A DNA stretch of 10,583 bases. Source: Ilumatobacteraceae bacterium (GTDB taxonomy: Bacteria > Actinomycetota > Acidimicrobiia > Acidimicrobiales > Ilumatobacteraceae). The stretch lies in assembly GCA_019090765.1 (NCBI GenBank), contig JAHRVJ010000191.1:1-10583 (forward strand), given 5' to 3'. A program made the translations under genes and the position numbers. Shown here in pieces: positions 1-6,956 of this stretch. How positions within the stretch are numbered: position 1 is the stretch's first letter; every line of letters starts with the position of its first letter. The notes below the pieces were generated by a model. That model did not search any database, was not told the origin of the DNA, and saw only the letters and a program-made list of their open reading frames with translations.

Positions 1-781
1 GACGTGGTTGAGATGCGCCGATTCGGATCCGGTGCGCCCGGTCGTCCATCAACTCACGCAAGTCGTGATAGTCGCCTGACGCAATCAAACGACCCTGCGC
101 GATGACCAACACCCGGGAGCCGAGTCGGGCGACCTCATCAAGCACGTGACTCGACACGAGCACGCAACGTCCCTCATCTCCGAGCCGGTGAAACAAGGCA
201 ATCATGTTGCGGCGTTGCAGAGGGTCGAGGCCGGTCAGCGGCTCATCAAGAATCAGCACTTCGGGATCATTAACCAGTGCAGCCGCTACCTTGACCCGTT
301 GGCGCATCCCCTTCGAGAACTCACCGACCGGCTTGACGCCCACGTCAGTTAGCTGCACCATTTCAAGCGCCGAGGCAGTGGCCGCATTGGGGTCGGGCAC
401 AGCGTGAGTTTGAGCCGCAAAACTGACGAACTCGGCTGCAGTCAAGTGATCAAACAACGCGTCCTGTTGAGGCACCAGCGAGATGCGGCCGCGAACGGAA
501 CGATCTTGCCTGGGGTCCTTCCCCAGTACCTCAACGTTGCCTCGCGATGCAGGAGTTAGCCCGCAGAGCATCCGAAAGAGAGTCGACTTGCCAGCTCCAT
601 TGGGGCCGAGCAGCGCCGTAACACCTTCGTTGATGGCAAAGCTGACCTCGCTCACAGCGACGACCGAGCCAAAGAACTTCGACACATCGTTGACAGCAAT
701 CATGCCGTGCTGCGCCACTACCACGTCAGGCGCGGCGACCGGGGGTGGCAACGGTGCCGCTGGCGGTGGAAGGGTCGTCAT
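1..781 (-). CDS. ABC transporter ATP-binding protein, 3' end outside window
   Basis: This is the ATP-hydrolysing subunit of an ABC-2 type exporter, acting on the cytoplasmic face of the membrane. I translated 260 residues; the C-terminus lies beyond base 1. Visible motifs are Walker A (GPNGAGKS, residues 59-66), a Q-loop with Gln (VPQQ, 103-106), a variant signature (FSKGMRQ, 155-161, in place of LSGGQ), Walker B (VLILDEP, 175-181), D-loop (GLD) and the switch His (SSH, His212). The start ATG at 781-779 overlaps the permease stop by four bases (ATGA), which suggests translational coupling. The first 27 or so residues are rich in Pro and Ala and precede the usual domain start, which is unusual. 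Met27 is an alternative start but has no better ribosome site. A partner permease may lie just outside the window. The exported substrate cannot be told from sequence. Confidence 0.93.
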   Translation of the reverse strand, partial: MTTLPPPAAPLPPPVAAPDVVVAQHGMIAVNDVSKFFGSVVAVSEVSFAINEGVTALLGPNGAGKSTLFRMLCGLTPASRGNVEVLGKDPRQDRSVRGRISLVPQQDALFDHLTAAEFVSFAAQTHAVPDPNAATASALEMVQLTDVGVKPVGEFSKGMRQRVKVAAALVNDPEVLILDEPLTGLDPLQRRNMIALFHRLGDEGRCVLVSSHVLDEVARLGSRVLVIAQGRLIASGDYHDLRELMDDRAHRIRIGASQPR

Positions 782-1653
782 CGGGCGATCACCAGCCGCG
801 AGTACCGCCACCAAACAACTAGCAACCCGCCCAAGGTCCAGACCAGATTCACCGCAACTACGTTGAGAGTTGCGATCTCGGGGAAGTTCCCGGCCTGGCC
901 AAAAATTCGGTAGACCAGCTCGAACGGCATCGTGTACAAATCCACCAGCCGCCAGTTTGGCGACAGCTCGGCACCGTCTACGAGCGCCGAACCGAGAGTC
1001 GGCGACGCCAACACAACCAACACGATGCCGATCGACGCAAATGCGCGACGATCGGTAAGGCTCGATGCCGCCATTGACACCGCTGCGAGCGCGGCCGACA
1101 CCGCGACTCCTGATACCAATATTCGCAACAGGACAATGATCCAGTTCGAGAATCCGTCGGGGCCTGAACCCTCAACTGTGTACCCAACGAGCACGAGCAC
1201 CGGGGGGCCGAGGGTCACCAATGCCAGCGTGGACACCACCGCGACGGCCTTGGCAGCGAGGTACGTACCGCGGTGGAGCGGAGTCGACAGGTACATCGCC
1301 AGCATGCCGTTGCGCCGATCCGAAACGAGCACTTCGGGTGCCACGAGACCCGCAAACAGCACGATTGCCAGAGTGATGAAGCCGTAGTAACCCGGATAGT
1401 CGGCAATCTCTTCGGGCTCCAGCAACTCGCCCGGTATCAGCACCGCGATTCCGATAAAGACGACGGCCGGCAAATAGGCAATGACAACCGCGATGACCGG
1501 AAAGATCTTGTGACGAGCCGCCCGTCCGAGGCCCATGGTTGAGCGAAAGCTCTCCCAACTGACGCTGCGAATAGCGCCGGGGACTCCCGAACGCTCTCCC
1601 GTGTATCGCTGGAATCCGCGTTCGACGATCTTCGCGTCACCGCGGCCGCTCAC
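778..1653 (-). CDS. ABC-2 type transporter permease
   Basis: This is a membrane subunit of an ABC exporter, 291 residues. After a basic cytoplasmic N-terminus of about 50 residues, six hydrophobic stretches can be seen at roughly 51-74, 90-107, 132-158, 172-198, 205-225 and 262-283. The segment between helices 2 and 3 (PEVLVSDRRNGMLAMYLSTP, 106-125) matches the pattern typical of ABC-2 permeases, in which a charged DRR group is followed by a YL..P element. The start ATG overlaps the stop of the upstream ATPase by four bases, and its own stop overlaps the next ATPase start in the same way, so it sits inside a coupled operon with ATPases on both sides. It could pair with either one. The substrate is unknown; drug, lipid or peptide export are all possible. 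Confidence 0.9.
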   Translation of the reverse strand: MSGRGDAKIVERGFQRYTGERSGVPGAIRSVSWESFRSTMGLGRAARHKIFPVIAVVIAYLPAVVFIGIAVLIPGELLEPEEIADYPGYYGFITLAIVLFAGLVAPEVLVSDRRNGMLAMYLSTPLHRGTYLAAKAVAVVSTLALVTLGPPVLVLVGYTVEGSGPDGFSNWIIVLLRILVSGVAVSAALAAVSMAASSLTDRRAFASIGIVLVVLASPTLGSALVDGAELSPNWRLVDLYTMPFELVYRIFGQAGNFPEIATLNVVAVNLVWTLGGLLVVWWRYSRLVIAR

Positions 1654-2621
1654 ACGGGCCTCCCTTCGATCGGGCCGTCCAACCGGCCGGTGACTTGCGA
1701 CTCGGGCGCAGAGAAGATGTCATCAAGGGTGCGTCGATGCTGGCCAAGGCGACGGATGCGGGCACCAGCAGCGGCGACCGCGGCGGTCGTCAGATCAAAT
1801 AGCTCGTCGTCAGGGCGCCCTCGAACCGACAACACCGTCGCGGATTGGCGAACCTCAACTCCTGCTTCGGCTATCAATCGCACAACATCGGCAATGGCGG
1901 TCGGCATGTCGCTGACCTCAACCAACTCGATTTCGATCCCACCAGAAGCACCGGCCAGATCGGCCATTGCTCCCTCCGCAATGACCTGTCCATCGTTGAG
2001 CGCGACAACGTGGTCACACACTCGTTCAACCTCTTCAAGCACATGCGATGAGAGCACTACGTCGATATTGAAGTTCCGATTGATTTGCACGATGATCTCG
2101 AGCATGTCGTCGCGTTGCACTGGGTCGAGGCCGTCGGTGGGTTCATCGAGAATGATCAGGCGCGGATCAGCGGCGATGGCCTGAGCCAGCTTGACGCGCT
2201 GGCGCTGACCGGTTGACATCGTGCCAAGGGAACGAAAACGCTCTTCTCCGAGCCCCACGAGAAACAGCGAGTCACTGGCGCGGCTGCGCGCCTCATCGCG
2301 TGGTAGACCCTTTACTTCAGCTAGGTGGCGGACGTAATCGTAGGCTCGCAGGTCGTCGGGGAAGACGTTGCGTTCGGGTCCATACCCGATTTGAGCACGC
2401 AGTTCGGGCCCGTCAGAGTGCGGGTCCATACCCAGCACCCGGATCGACCCAGCCGACGGTTTCAGCAGCCCGAGCGCCAAAGAAATCAGTGTTGTCTTAC
2501 CCGCACCGTTCGCTCCAACAAGTCCGGTGATCCCAGCGGGGATCGACACGTCGAGGGAATCAAGAGCACGGGTCGATGAAAACTGCATCACCAGCCCACT
2601 GGTTTCGATCACCGCGCTCAC
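1650..2621 (-). CDS. ABC transporter ATP-binding protein
   Basis: This is the first ATPase of the ABC cassette, 323 residues, powering an ABC-2 exporter. Motifs: Walker A GANGAGKT (36-43), a Q-loop where Glu replaces Gln (GYGPE, 79-83, as in a number of drug-export ATPases), signature MSTGQ (135-139), Walker B LIILDEP (155-161), GLD D-loop and switch His193. From about residue 228 a C-terminal region (IEIELVEV onward) follows, as in many DrrA/CcmA-like ATPases, ending with the common LDDIF element at 299-303. The start is GTG (2621-2619); it places the domain at the usual distance from the N-terminus, although no clear Shine-Dalgarno precedes it. It lies 82 bases after the MMPL gene and overlaps the permease by four bases. 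Its sequence differs clearly from the second ATPase in this operon, so the two are not a recent duplication. Confidence 0.94.
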   Translation of the reverse strand: MSAVIETSGLVMQFSSTRALDSLDVSIPAGITGLVGANGAGKTTLISLALGLLKPSAGSIRVLGMDPHSDGPELRAQIGYGPERNVFPDDLRAYDYVRHLAEVKGLPRDEARSRASDSLFLVGLGEERFRSLGTMSTGQRQRVKLAQAIAADPRLIILDEPTDGLDPVQRDDMLEIIVQINRNFNIDVVLSSHVLEEVERVCDHVVALNDGQVIAEGAMADLAGASGGIEIELVEVSDMPTAIADVVRLIAEAGVEVRQSATVLSVRGRPDDELFDLTTAAVAAAGARIRRLGQHRRTLDDIFSAPESQVTGRLDGPIEGRPV

Positions 2622-2703
2622 AGACGAATGCTTACAGCAACATGGGTAACAAGAGTGGCGCCATCGTCAGATGATGGCAAATATGGGACGCAACGCGTTC
2701 AGC

Positions 2704-5148
2704 TCAAGCGTCAACGAGTTCATGGTCTGATGCGTGCTCGTCTGGGTCTTGATCGGCTGCTTCCTCGTCATGAGCAAGCACAATTGCAGAAGTGTGCGCG
2801 CCGCCTTCGACATGAATCACCGGCAATATCCGATCGAGCCAGCCAGGTAGCCACCAGTTGCGCGCCCCGAGCAGTTTCATCGTCGCTGGCACTAGCAGCA
2901 TCCTGACAAGCGTCGCATCGAGGAACACCGCCACGGCGAGTCCGAAGCCGAACATCTTGATGATCCGGTTCTCTTCGAGCACGAAGCTACCGAACACCAC
3001 GATCATGATCGCCGCGGCCGCGGTGATCACCCGCGCCGTTGCCGCGAGGCCGTCGGCAACCGACAATACGGGATCTCCGGTGCGGTCGTATTCTTCCTTC
3101 ACTCGAGAAAGCAGGAACACCTCGTAGTCCATTGACAGCCCAAACACGATGGCAAACATCATCATCGGTAGGAACGGTTCGATCGGACCGCCGGCGGTAT
3201 TGAACAGCTCCGCACCCCATCCCCACTGGAAGACGACGATCAGCAGCCCGTAGGCGCCACCGATCGACAAGAGGTTCATGATCACGGCCTTGAGGGGGAC
3301 CAGCAACGACCGGAACACGCTCATCAGCAAGAGGAACGACAGAGCGAGAACAGCCGCGAAGAAGTACGGGAGGCGCGCGGACAGGTAGTCGCTGAAGTCG
3401 ATCTCAGCGGCAACAGAACCCGAAACGTTGACCACTACTTCAGTTCCGTCGGTCGAGGCCGGGACGACTTCGTCACGTAACAGGTGTACGAGGTCACCAG
3501 TAGCGGCATCTTGTGGTCCAGTGGTGGGAATTACTTGGATGATTACCGCGCCGGAATCTGCCGGGTTGGCCTGATCGCTCGGAATTGGGCCAACTACGGC
3601 GGCGACCCCTTCTGTCTGATTGAGACCCTCGACAAGACCGGTCACGACCGCGAAGTCTTCGGGACCCGAGAGCTCAGCGGTCAACAGCAACGGGCCGTTG
3701 CTACCCGCGCCGAATCCGTCACTCAGGATGTCGTAGGCCTTATAGGTGGTGGTGTCAACCGCGTAGTTGCTCTCGTCGCTGAATCCCAGCCGCATCCCGA
3801 GAACAGGAACTGAAAGAAGCAGCAGCACCGACGAGGTGGCAATGGCCACCTTCCATGGGTGGGCCTGAACGACGCGGCTCCAGCGGTAGAAGAATGTTTG
3901 GCGGAGTGGTTTCTCGACGCGCGGTGGGAGCTCTTTACGCAGCGGCGCATAGGCCAACGATGCAATAAGGACAACAGCAGCCAGAGGAGCCCCGAGCAGT
4001 AGCGGTTGGATGCCAAATCCCGCACCCAACAGAGCAATCGCGATGAAGCCGGCTGCGATGAGACCTCGACGGCGCGTGACCTCGACCTTTTCTCGCGCAA
4101 ACCCGAGGAATGCGGGCAGCAAGGTGATCGACGCGAGCATTGTCACCATCACCGTGACGGCGGCACCAGTGGCGAGCCCGTTGATGAATGCAAGACCCAT
4201 GATGAACATGCCCAATAGTGAAATCACCACAGTTATGCCGGCGAACACGACCGCGCGTCCTGCAGTATCGAGCGCCGTGATCGTTGCTTCCTCCGCTGAC
4301 AGGCCGGCCTTTAGCCCCTCGCGATATCGGGTAACGATGAACAACGCATAGTCGATACCGACACCGATGCCGATCATCGCTCCCAGGGTCACGGCGAAGT
4401 CTGGGATGAACATCACGTTGGACAGCAGCGCGATGATGCCCGCCCCGATGCTGACACCGAAGAGCGCCACGCCGATCGGCAGTCCCATCGCCAATACCGA
4501 GCCAAAGGACACGATCAGCACGACAATTGCGAATGCCAGCCCAATCATCTCCGACTCCGGCGGCTCGAAGGCACCGAGTTCGCGGCCGCCAACTTCAACC
4601 TGGAGACCAGCGACTTCGGTAGGCGCGAGATCGCTGATCTCCCCACCGGTTTCCGAAGCGGCTTTCTGACCAATCTCATCTGACAGGGAGACTTGGGCGT
4701 AGGCCACCTTGCCAGCCAACTCTCCTTCAGTCGCGACGAGCCCACGCGACTGGCCTTCGGGCGAGTATGGGCTGGTGATGGTGACGCCCTCGATTTCGTC
4801 GGCCGCTTCGAACATCTCAGTCATCGCGGCGACAACCTCAGGATCATCGACACCCTCGTCGGCGACAAACACAATGGTGCCCGATGCGCCGCTCCCGAAT
4901 CCATCGAAATAGACGTCAAGCGTGTCGAAACCACTCTTGGACTCCGAATCGGGGACGGAGAAGGTTTCTCCGCTGGGCGAGCCAATTGCGCCGACAAGAG
5001 CGAATATGGCCACCACGATCGCGACCCAGGCGCCCAAGACCAGCCAGTGGCGACGGAAGGAGAATCGGGCCATACGGCCCCAAACGCTGAGGGAGTTGTC
5101 TGACGAATCAGCGGGAGCGCCAGAAAGGGAAGTGGACATCGTGTTCAT
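2704..5148 (-). CDS. MMPL/RND family transporter
   Basis: This is an 814-residue inner-membrane protein of the MMPL branch of the RND superfamily, which uses the proton gradient to export lipids or drugs. It has the expected duplicated layout: helix 1 (about 35-56), a first extracytoplasmic domain (57-200), five helices (202-350), a linker, helix 7 (434-451), a second extracytoplasmic domain (452-590) and five helices (594-757). Each half carries the Asp-Tyr pair linked to proton relay in MmpL3: GIDYALF (Asp266, Tyr267) and SMDYEVF (Asp674, Tyr675). Two oddities are seen: the linker holds a further hydrophobic hairpin (363-401), and the C-terminus ends in an acidic tail (794-814). ATG at 5148 is used here; Met4 (5139) is an alternative and neither has a clear ribosome site. 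A divergent TetR gene probably controls it. The substrate is unknown. Confidence 0.95.
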   Translation of the reverse strand: MNTMSTSLSGAPADSSDNSLSVWGRMARFSFRRHWLVLGAWVAIVVAIFALVGAIGSPSGETFSVPDSESKSGFDTLDVYFDGFGSGASGTIVFVADEGVDDPEVVAAMTEMFEAADEIEGVTITSPYSPEGQSRGLVATEGELAGKVAYAQVSLSDEIGQKAASETGGEISDLAPTEVAGLQVEVGGRELGAFEPPESEMIGLAFAIVVLIVSFGSVLAMGLPIGVALFGVSIGAGIIALLSNVMFIPDFAVTLGAMIGIGVGIDYALFIVTRYREGLKAGLSAEEATITALDTAGRAVVFAGITVVISLLGMFIMGLAFINGLATGAAVTVMVTMLASITLLPAFLGFAREKVEVTRRRGLIAAGFIAIALLGAGFGIQPLLLGAPLAAVVLIASLAYAPLRKELPPRVEKPLRQTFFYRWSRVVQAHPWKVAIATSSVLLLLSVPVLGMRLGFSDESNYAVDTTTYKAYDILSDGFGAGSNGPLLLTAELSGPEDFAVVTGLVEGLNQTEGVAAVVGPIPSDQANPADSGAVIIQVIPTTGPQDAATGDLVHLLRDEVVPASTDGTEVVVNVSGSVAAEIDFSDYLSARLPYFFAAVLALSFLLLMSVFRSLLVPLKAVIMNLLSIGGAYGLLIVVFQWGWGAELFNTAGGPIEPFLPMMMFAIVFGLSMDYEVFLLSRVKEEYDRTGDPVLSVADGLAATARVITAAAAIMIVVFGSFVLEENRIIKMFGFGLAVAVFLDATLVRMLLVPATMKLLGARNWWLPGWLDRILPVIHVEGGAHTSAIVLAHDEEAADQDPDEHASDHELVDA

Positions 5149-5151
5149 TAT

Positions 5152-5166
5152 TGGACAGTCTGACCA
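5152..5166. promoter_or_regulatory. imperfect palindrome, possible second operator
   Basis: The sequence TGGACAGTCTGACCA pairs at six of seven positions around a central base. It sits directly in front of the MMPL start codon, where a bound repressor could block transcription or translation of the exporter. It does not share its half-site with the perfect palindrome nearby, so it may be a different site or chance. Confidence 0.3.
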
Positions 5167-5167
5167 G

Positions 5168-5173
5168 TAGAAT
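5168..5173 (+). promoter_or_regulatory. possible -10 box for tetR
   Basis: TAGAAT fits the TANNNT pattern of actinobacterial -10 boxes and would start the tetR transcript near base 5180, upstream of the perfect palindrome. No good -35 box lies 16-18 bases before it, so this is a weak call. Confidence 0.3.
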
Positions 5174-5200
5174 GCTCAATCACAAGCAACAAGGCAGAAA

Positions 5201-5214
5201 GTGTCGTACGACAC
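5201..5214. promoter_or_regulatory. probable TetR operator (perfect 14-base palindrome)
   Basis: GTGTCGTACGACAC reads the same on both strands with no mismatch. It lies between the divergent MMPL gene (its ATG about 53 bases away) and tetR (its ATG 42 bases away). TetR-family dimers bind short palindromes of this kind in the gap between their own gene and the gene they control. I therefore infer that it represses both tetR and the exporter; binding itself is not shown by sequence. Confidence 0.65.
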
Positions 5215-5255
5215 ACCACCTTCCAGACCAGCGAAATCGGCAACCAACAGATCTG

Positions 5256-5873
5256 ATGAACGCATCCTCACTGCTCAATCAATCGACTGACACCACCCAA
5301 CCGCACTGCGATCCGCGCGTCGAACGCACCCGGGCAGCAGTACTCGAAGCGGCCTCGGAACAGATGATGATCAGTGGCCCGAGTGCCATCACCCATGCCT
5401 CAGTCGCGGCAATTGCAAACGTCAGCCGCACAACGGTCTACAAACACTGGCCCACTCGTGCAGATCTGTTGCGCGCCACCCTCGAGGCTCTCGGCAAGAC
5501 TTCCCCCGGCGCCGACGAACTGACCGGTGAGCTGCGACCCGACCTGGGAATCCTGTTCGGGACCATCGTGATGGATCTGGCCGACGACCAACGGGCCCCA
5601 TTGATTGCCACGATGATGGAGCGGGCACTCCATGACTCGACCGTCACCGCGGTGCGCGACGAGCTGATGGCCGACTTCGAGCCGGTGTTTCAGACGATCA
5701 TCAGTACCGCCGCCCACAATGGCGAACTACGCAACGACATCGACCCTGAACTTGCTCTCGCTTCAATCCTCGGGAGCTTCATCTATATGCGGTTCTTGCG
5801 CCCGACGACCTTCGATGTCGCCACCGGGGAGCGAATTCTCGACGAGTTCATTGCACGCAACGCCGCCCCATAG
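5256..5873 (+). CDS. TetR/AcrR family transcriptional regulator
   Basis: This is a 205-residue DNA-binding repressor, the normal size for the family. The N-terminal domain begins near DPRVERTRAAVLEAA (19-33), and the helix-turn-helix spans about 45-69 with the recognition helix VSRTTVYKHWP (56-66), a strong TetR signature. The remaining helices (about 85-200) would form the ligand pocket and dimer surface. I chose the ATG at 5256. The same frame is open back to a TTG at 5151, but that would add 35 residues of low family likeness and put the perfect palindrome inside the gene. No strong ribosome site precedes 5256. It is read divergently from the MMPL transporter, the usual arrangement for a local efflux repressor, so the inducer is likely an exported compound. 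The ligand cannot be predicted. Confidence 0.92.
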   Translation: MNASSLLNQSTDTTQPHCDPRVERTRAAVLEAASEQMMISGPSAITHASVAAIANVSRTTVYKHWPTRADLLRATLEALGKTSPGADELTGELRPDLGILFGTIVMDLADDQRAPLIATMMERALHDSTVTAVRDELMADFEPVFQTIISTAAHNGELRNDIDPELALASILGSFIYMRFLRPTTFDVATGERILDEFIARNAAP

Positions 5874-5926
5874 GGCTTGCTGTCCGGATGCTCGGGTGAC
5901 TGTCCAGGCTCAAGCCTCGCGTTTGG

Positions 5927-5967
5927 TGAGGGCCTTTGGCCCTAACGGGCGAGCGAGTTAGCCCTCA
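5927..5967 (+). promoter_or_regulatory. competing hairpins between tetR and the SDR gene
   Basis: TGAGGGC (5927-5933) is complementary to GCCCTCA (5961-5967), and CTAAC (5942-5946) to GTTAG (5957-5961), giving a nested stem with a one-sided bulge. The left arm can instead form a tight local hairpin, AGGGCC-TTT-GGCCCT (5929-5943). No U-rich tract follows, so it is not a standard terminator. It could be a weak terminator for tetR or a leader structure for the next gene. Confidence 0.35.
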
Positions 5968-5981
5968 TCGTGGAACTGCGA

Positions 5982-5987
5982 AGGAGG
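5982..5987 (+). promoter_or_regulatory. strong Shine-Dalgarno that fixes the SDR start
   Basis: AGGAGG lies seven bases before the GTG at 5995. It is the clearest ribosome site in the window and decides this start. Confidence 0.85.
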
Positions 5988-5994
5988 GGTCCGT

Positions 5995-6855
5995 GTGCCC
6001 AAAAAACCGACCATCTTGATTGCTGGGGCGACGGGTTCGATCGGCAATGCGGCGGCGTTGGCGCTGACGAAACGTGATGCCAGGGTCGTGCTGCTGGGCC
6101 GTCGCGCCGACAAGCTGAACGCCAAGGCAGACCGGATCCGTGGTTCTCGCACCGGGGCCGACGTTGCCACCCTCGTCGTCGATTTCTCCGACATGGATTC
6201 GGTGCGGTCAGCGGCCGACGATGCACTGGGTCGGTTCCCGACGATCGACGGCTTGGTCTTGTCGGTCGGGGCGTTCATCCAGGGAGGTCCGCACCTCCTG
6301 CCGAACGGGCACGAGGTGATGTTCGCGACGAACGTGATCGGGCCGTTCCTGTTCACCAACCTGCTGCTTGAACGTCTGGAGCAGTCGAGCGGACTGCTTC
6401 TGCACGTCATCGCACCCTTCGACGAGGCCCTCAATTGGAATGATCTGGAGAGCCTCGAGGAGCACCGGCCGATGGCTGCGTTCAACAGGACCAAGGTGTG
6501 CAACAGGTTGATCGCCGGTGAGTTCGCGCGCCGATATGCGCGACGGGTTCCCTCAGTGGCGTTCAACCCGACATTCGTCCTCGACAAGTCGGACCCAGAG
6601 CTGAAGAATCGGTGGCCATCGGGATTTTCCGGGATCGTCTGGCGGCTGATGGCGATCTTTCGTGCCAAGCCCCCTGAGGTCGCCGGGGAACCGCTCGCGG
6701 AGTTGATGCTCGACGAAGGTCGGAGCTCGATCGACGGTGCACTCTTTGTTCTCGACAAGCGGTCGGGCGAACCCGACACCGTGATGTCCGACGAGGCCAC
6801 GGGGCGACGCCTCTGGGAGCGCCTCGAGCAACTGACCGAACCGGCACCTCGATAA
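5995..6855 (+). CDS. SDR-family NAD(P)-binding protein with degenerate active site
   Basis: This is a 286-residue short-chain dehydrogenase/reductase-like protein. The N-terminal Rossmann fold shows the glycine motif GATGSIG (11-17), an Arg pair after strand 2 (LLGRR, 34-37) that suggests NADP preference, Asp63 after strand 3, and the structural Asn113 (ATNVIGPF), as in retinol-dehydrogenase-like members. The catalytic site is altered: the YxxxK motif reads FNRTK, so Phe163 replaces Tyr while Lys167 remains, and the segment where the catalytic Ser normally stands reads HVIAP (137-141). It may therefore bind a nucleotide without standard dehydrogenase chemistry, or use other residues. GTG start with a strong ribosome site. 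It stands alone on the plus strand, 121 bases after tetR and convergent with the LLM gene. No substrate can be assigned. Confidence 0.88.
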   Translation: MPKKPTILIAGATGSIGNAAALALTKRDARVVLLGRRADKLNAKADRIRGSRTGADVATLVVDFSDMDSVRSAADDALGRFPTIDGLVLSVGAFIQGGPHLLPNGHEVMFATNVIGPFLFTNLLLERLEQSSGLLLHVIAPFDEALNWNDLESLEEHRPMAAFNRTKVCNRLIAGEFARRYARRVPSVAFNPTFVLDKSDPELKNRWPSGFSGIVWRLMAIFRAKPPEVAGEPLAELMLDEGRSSIDGALFVLDKRSGEPDTVMSDEATGRRLWERLEQLTEPAPR

Positions 6856-6956
6856 CTGATCCTGAGAGTCCTCGACACGCGCGTTCCCTCATCGAGCCTT
6901 GCGGCAGAACGAGCAGATCCCGCCCATTGGTGGTGGGTCGCCCTAGGGGATAGACC

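Noticed and set aside
2660..2678. Hairpin GCCATC-N7-GATGGC between the MMPL gene and the first ABC ATPase as a terminator
   Set aside because: The stem has only six pairs and no U-rich run follows on the minus strand, so termination is not supported.
4010..4351. Plus-strand open frames within the MMPL gene
   Set aside because: They are antisense to a gene with full-length family motifs and have low-complexity Ser/Thr/Ala/Pro translations typical of high-GC shadow frames.
5151..5255. TTG start at 5151 adding 35 residues to the TetR protein
   Set aside because: The added residues do not resemble a TetR N-terminus and would place the perfect palindrome within the coding sequence; the ATG at 5256 gives the normal family length.
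5929..5943. AGGGCC-TTT-GGCCCT hairpin as a terminator of tetR
   Set aside because: No T tract follows; kept only as part of a possible leader structure.
6856..6956. Possible bidirectional terminator between the convergent SDR and LLM genes
   Set aside because: Only a four-pair stem around 6922-6937 and the palindrome CCCTAGGG (6941-6948) are seen, with no T tract on either strand.
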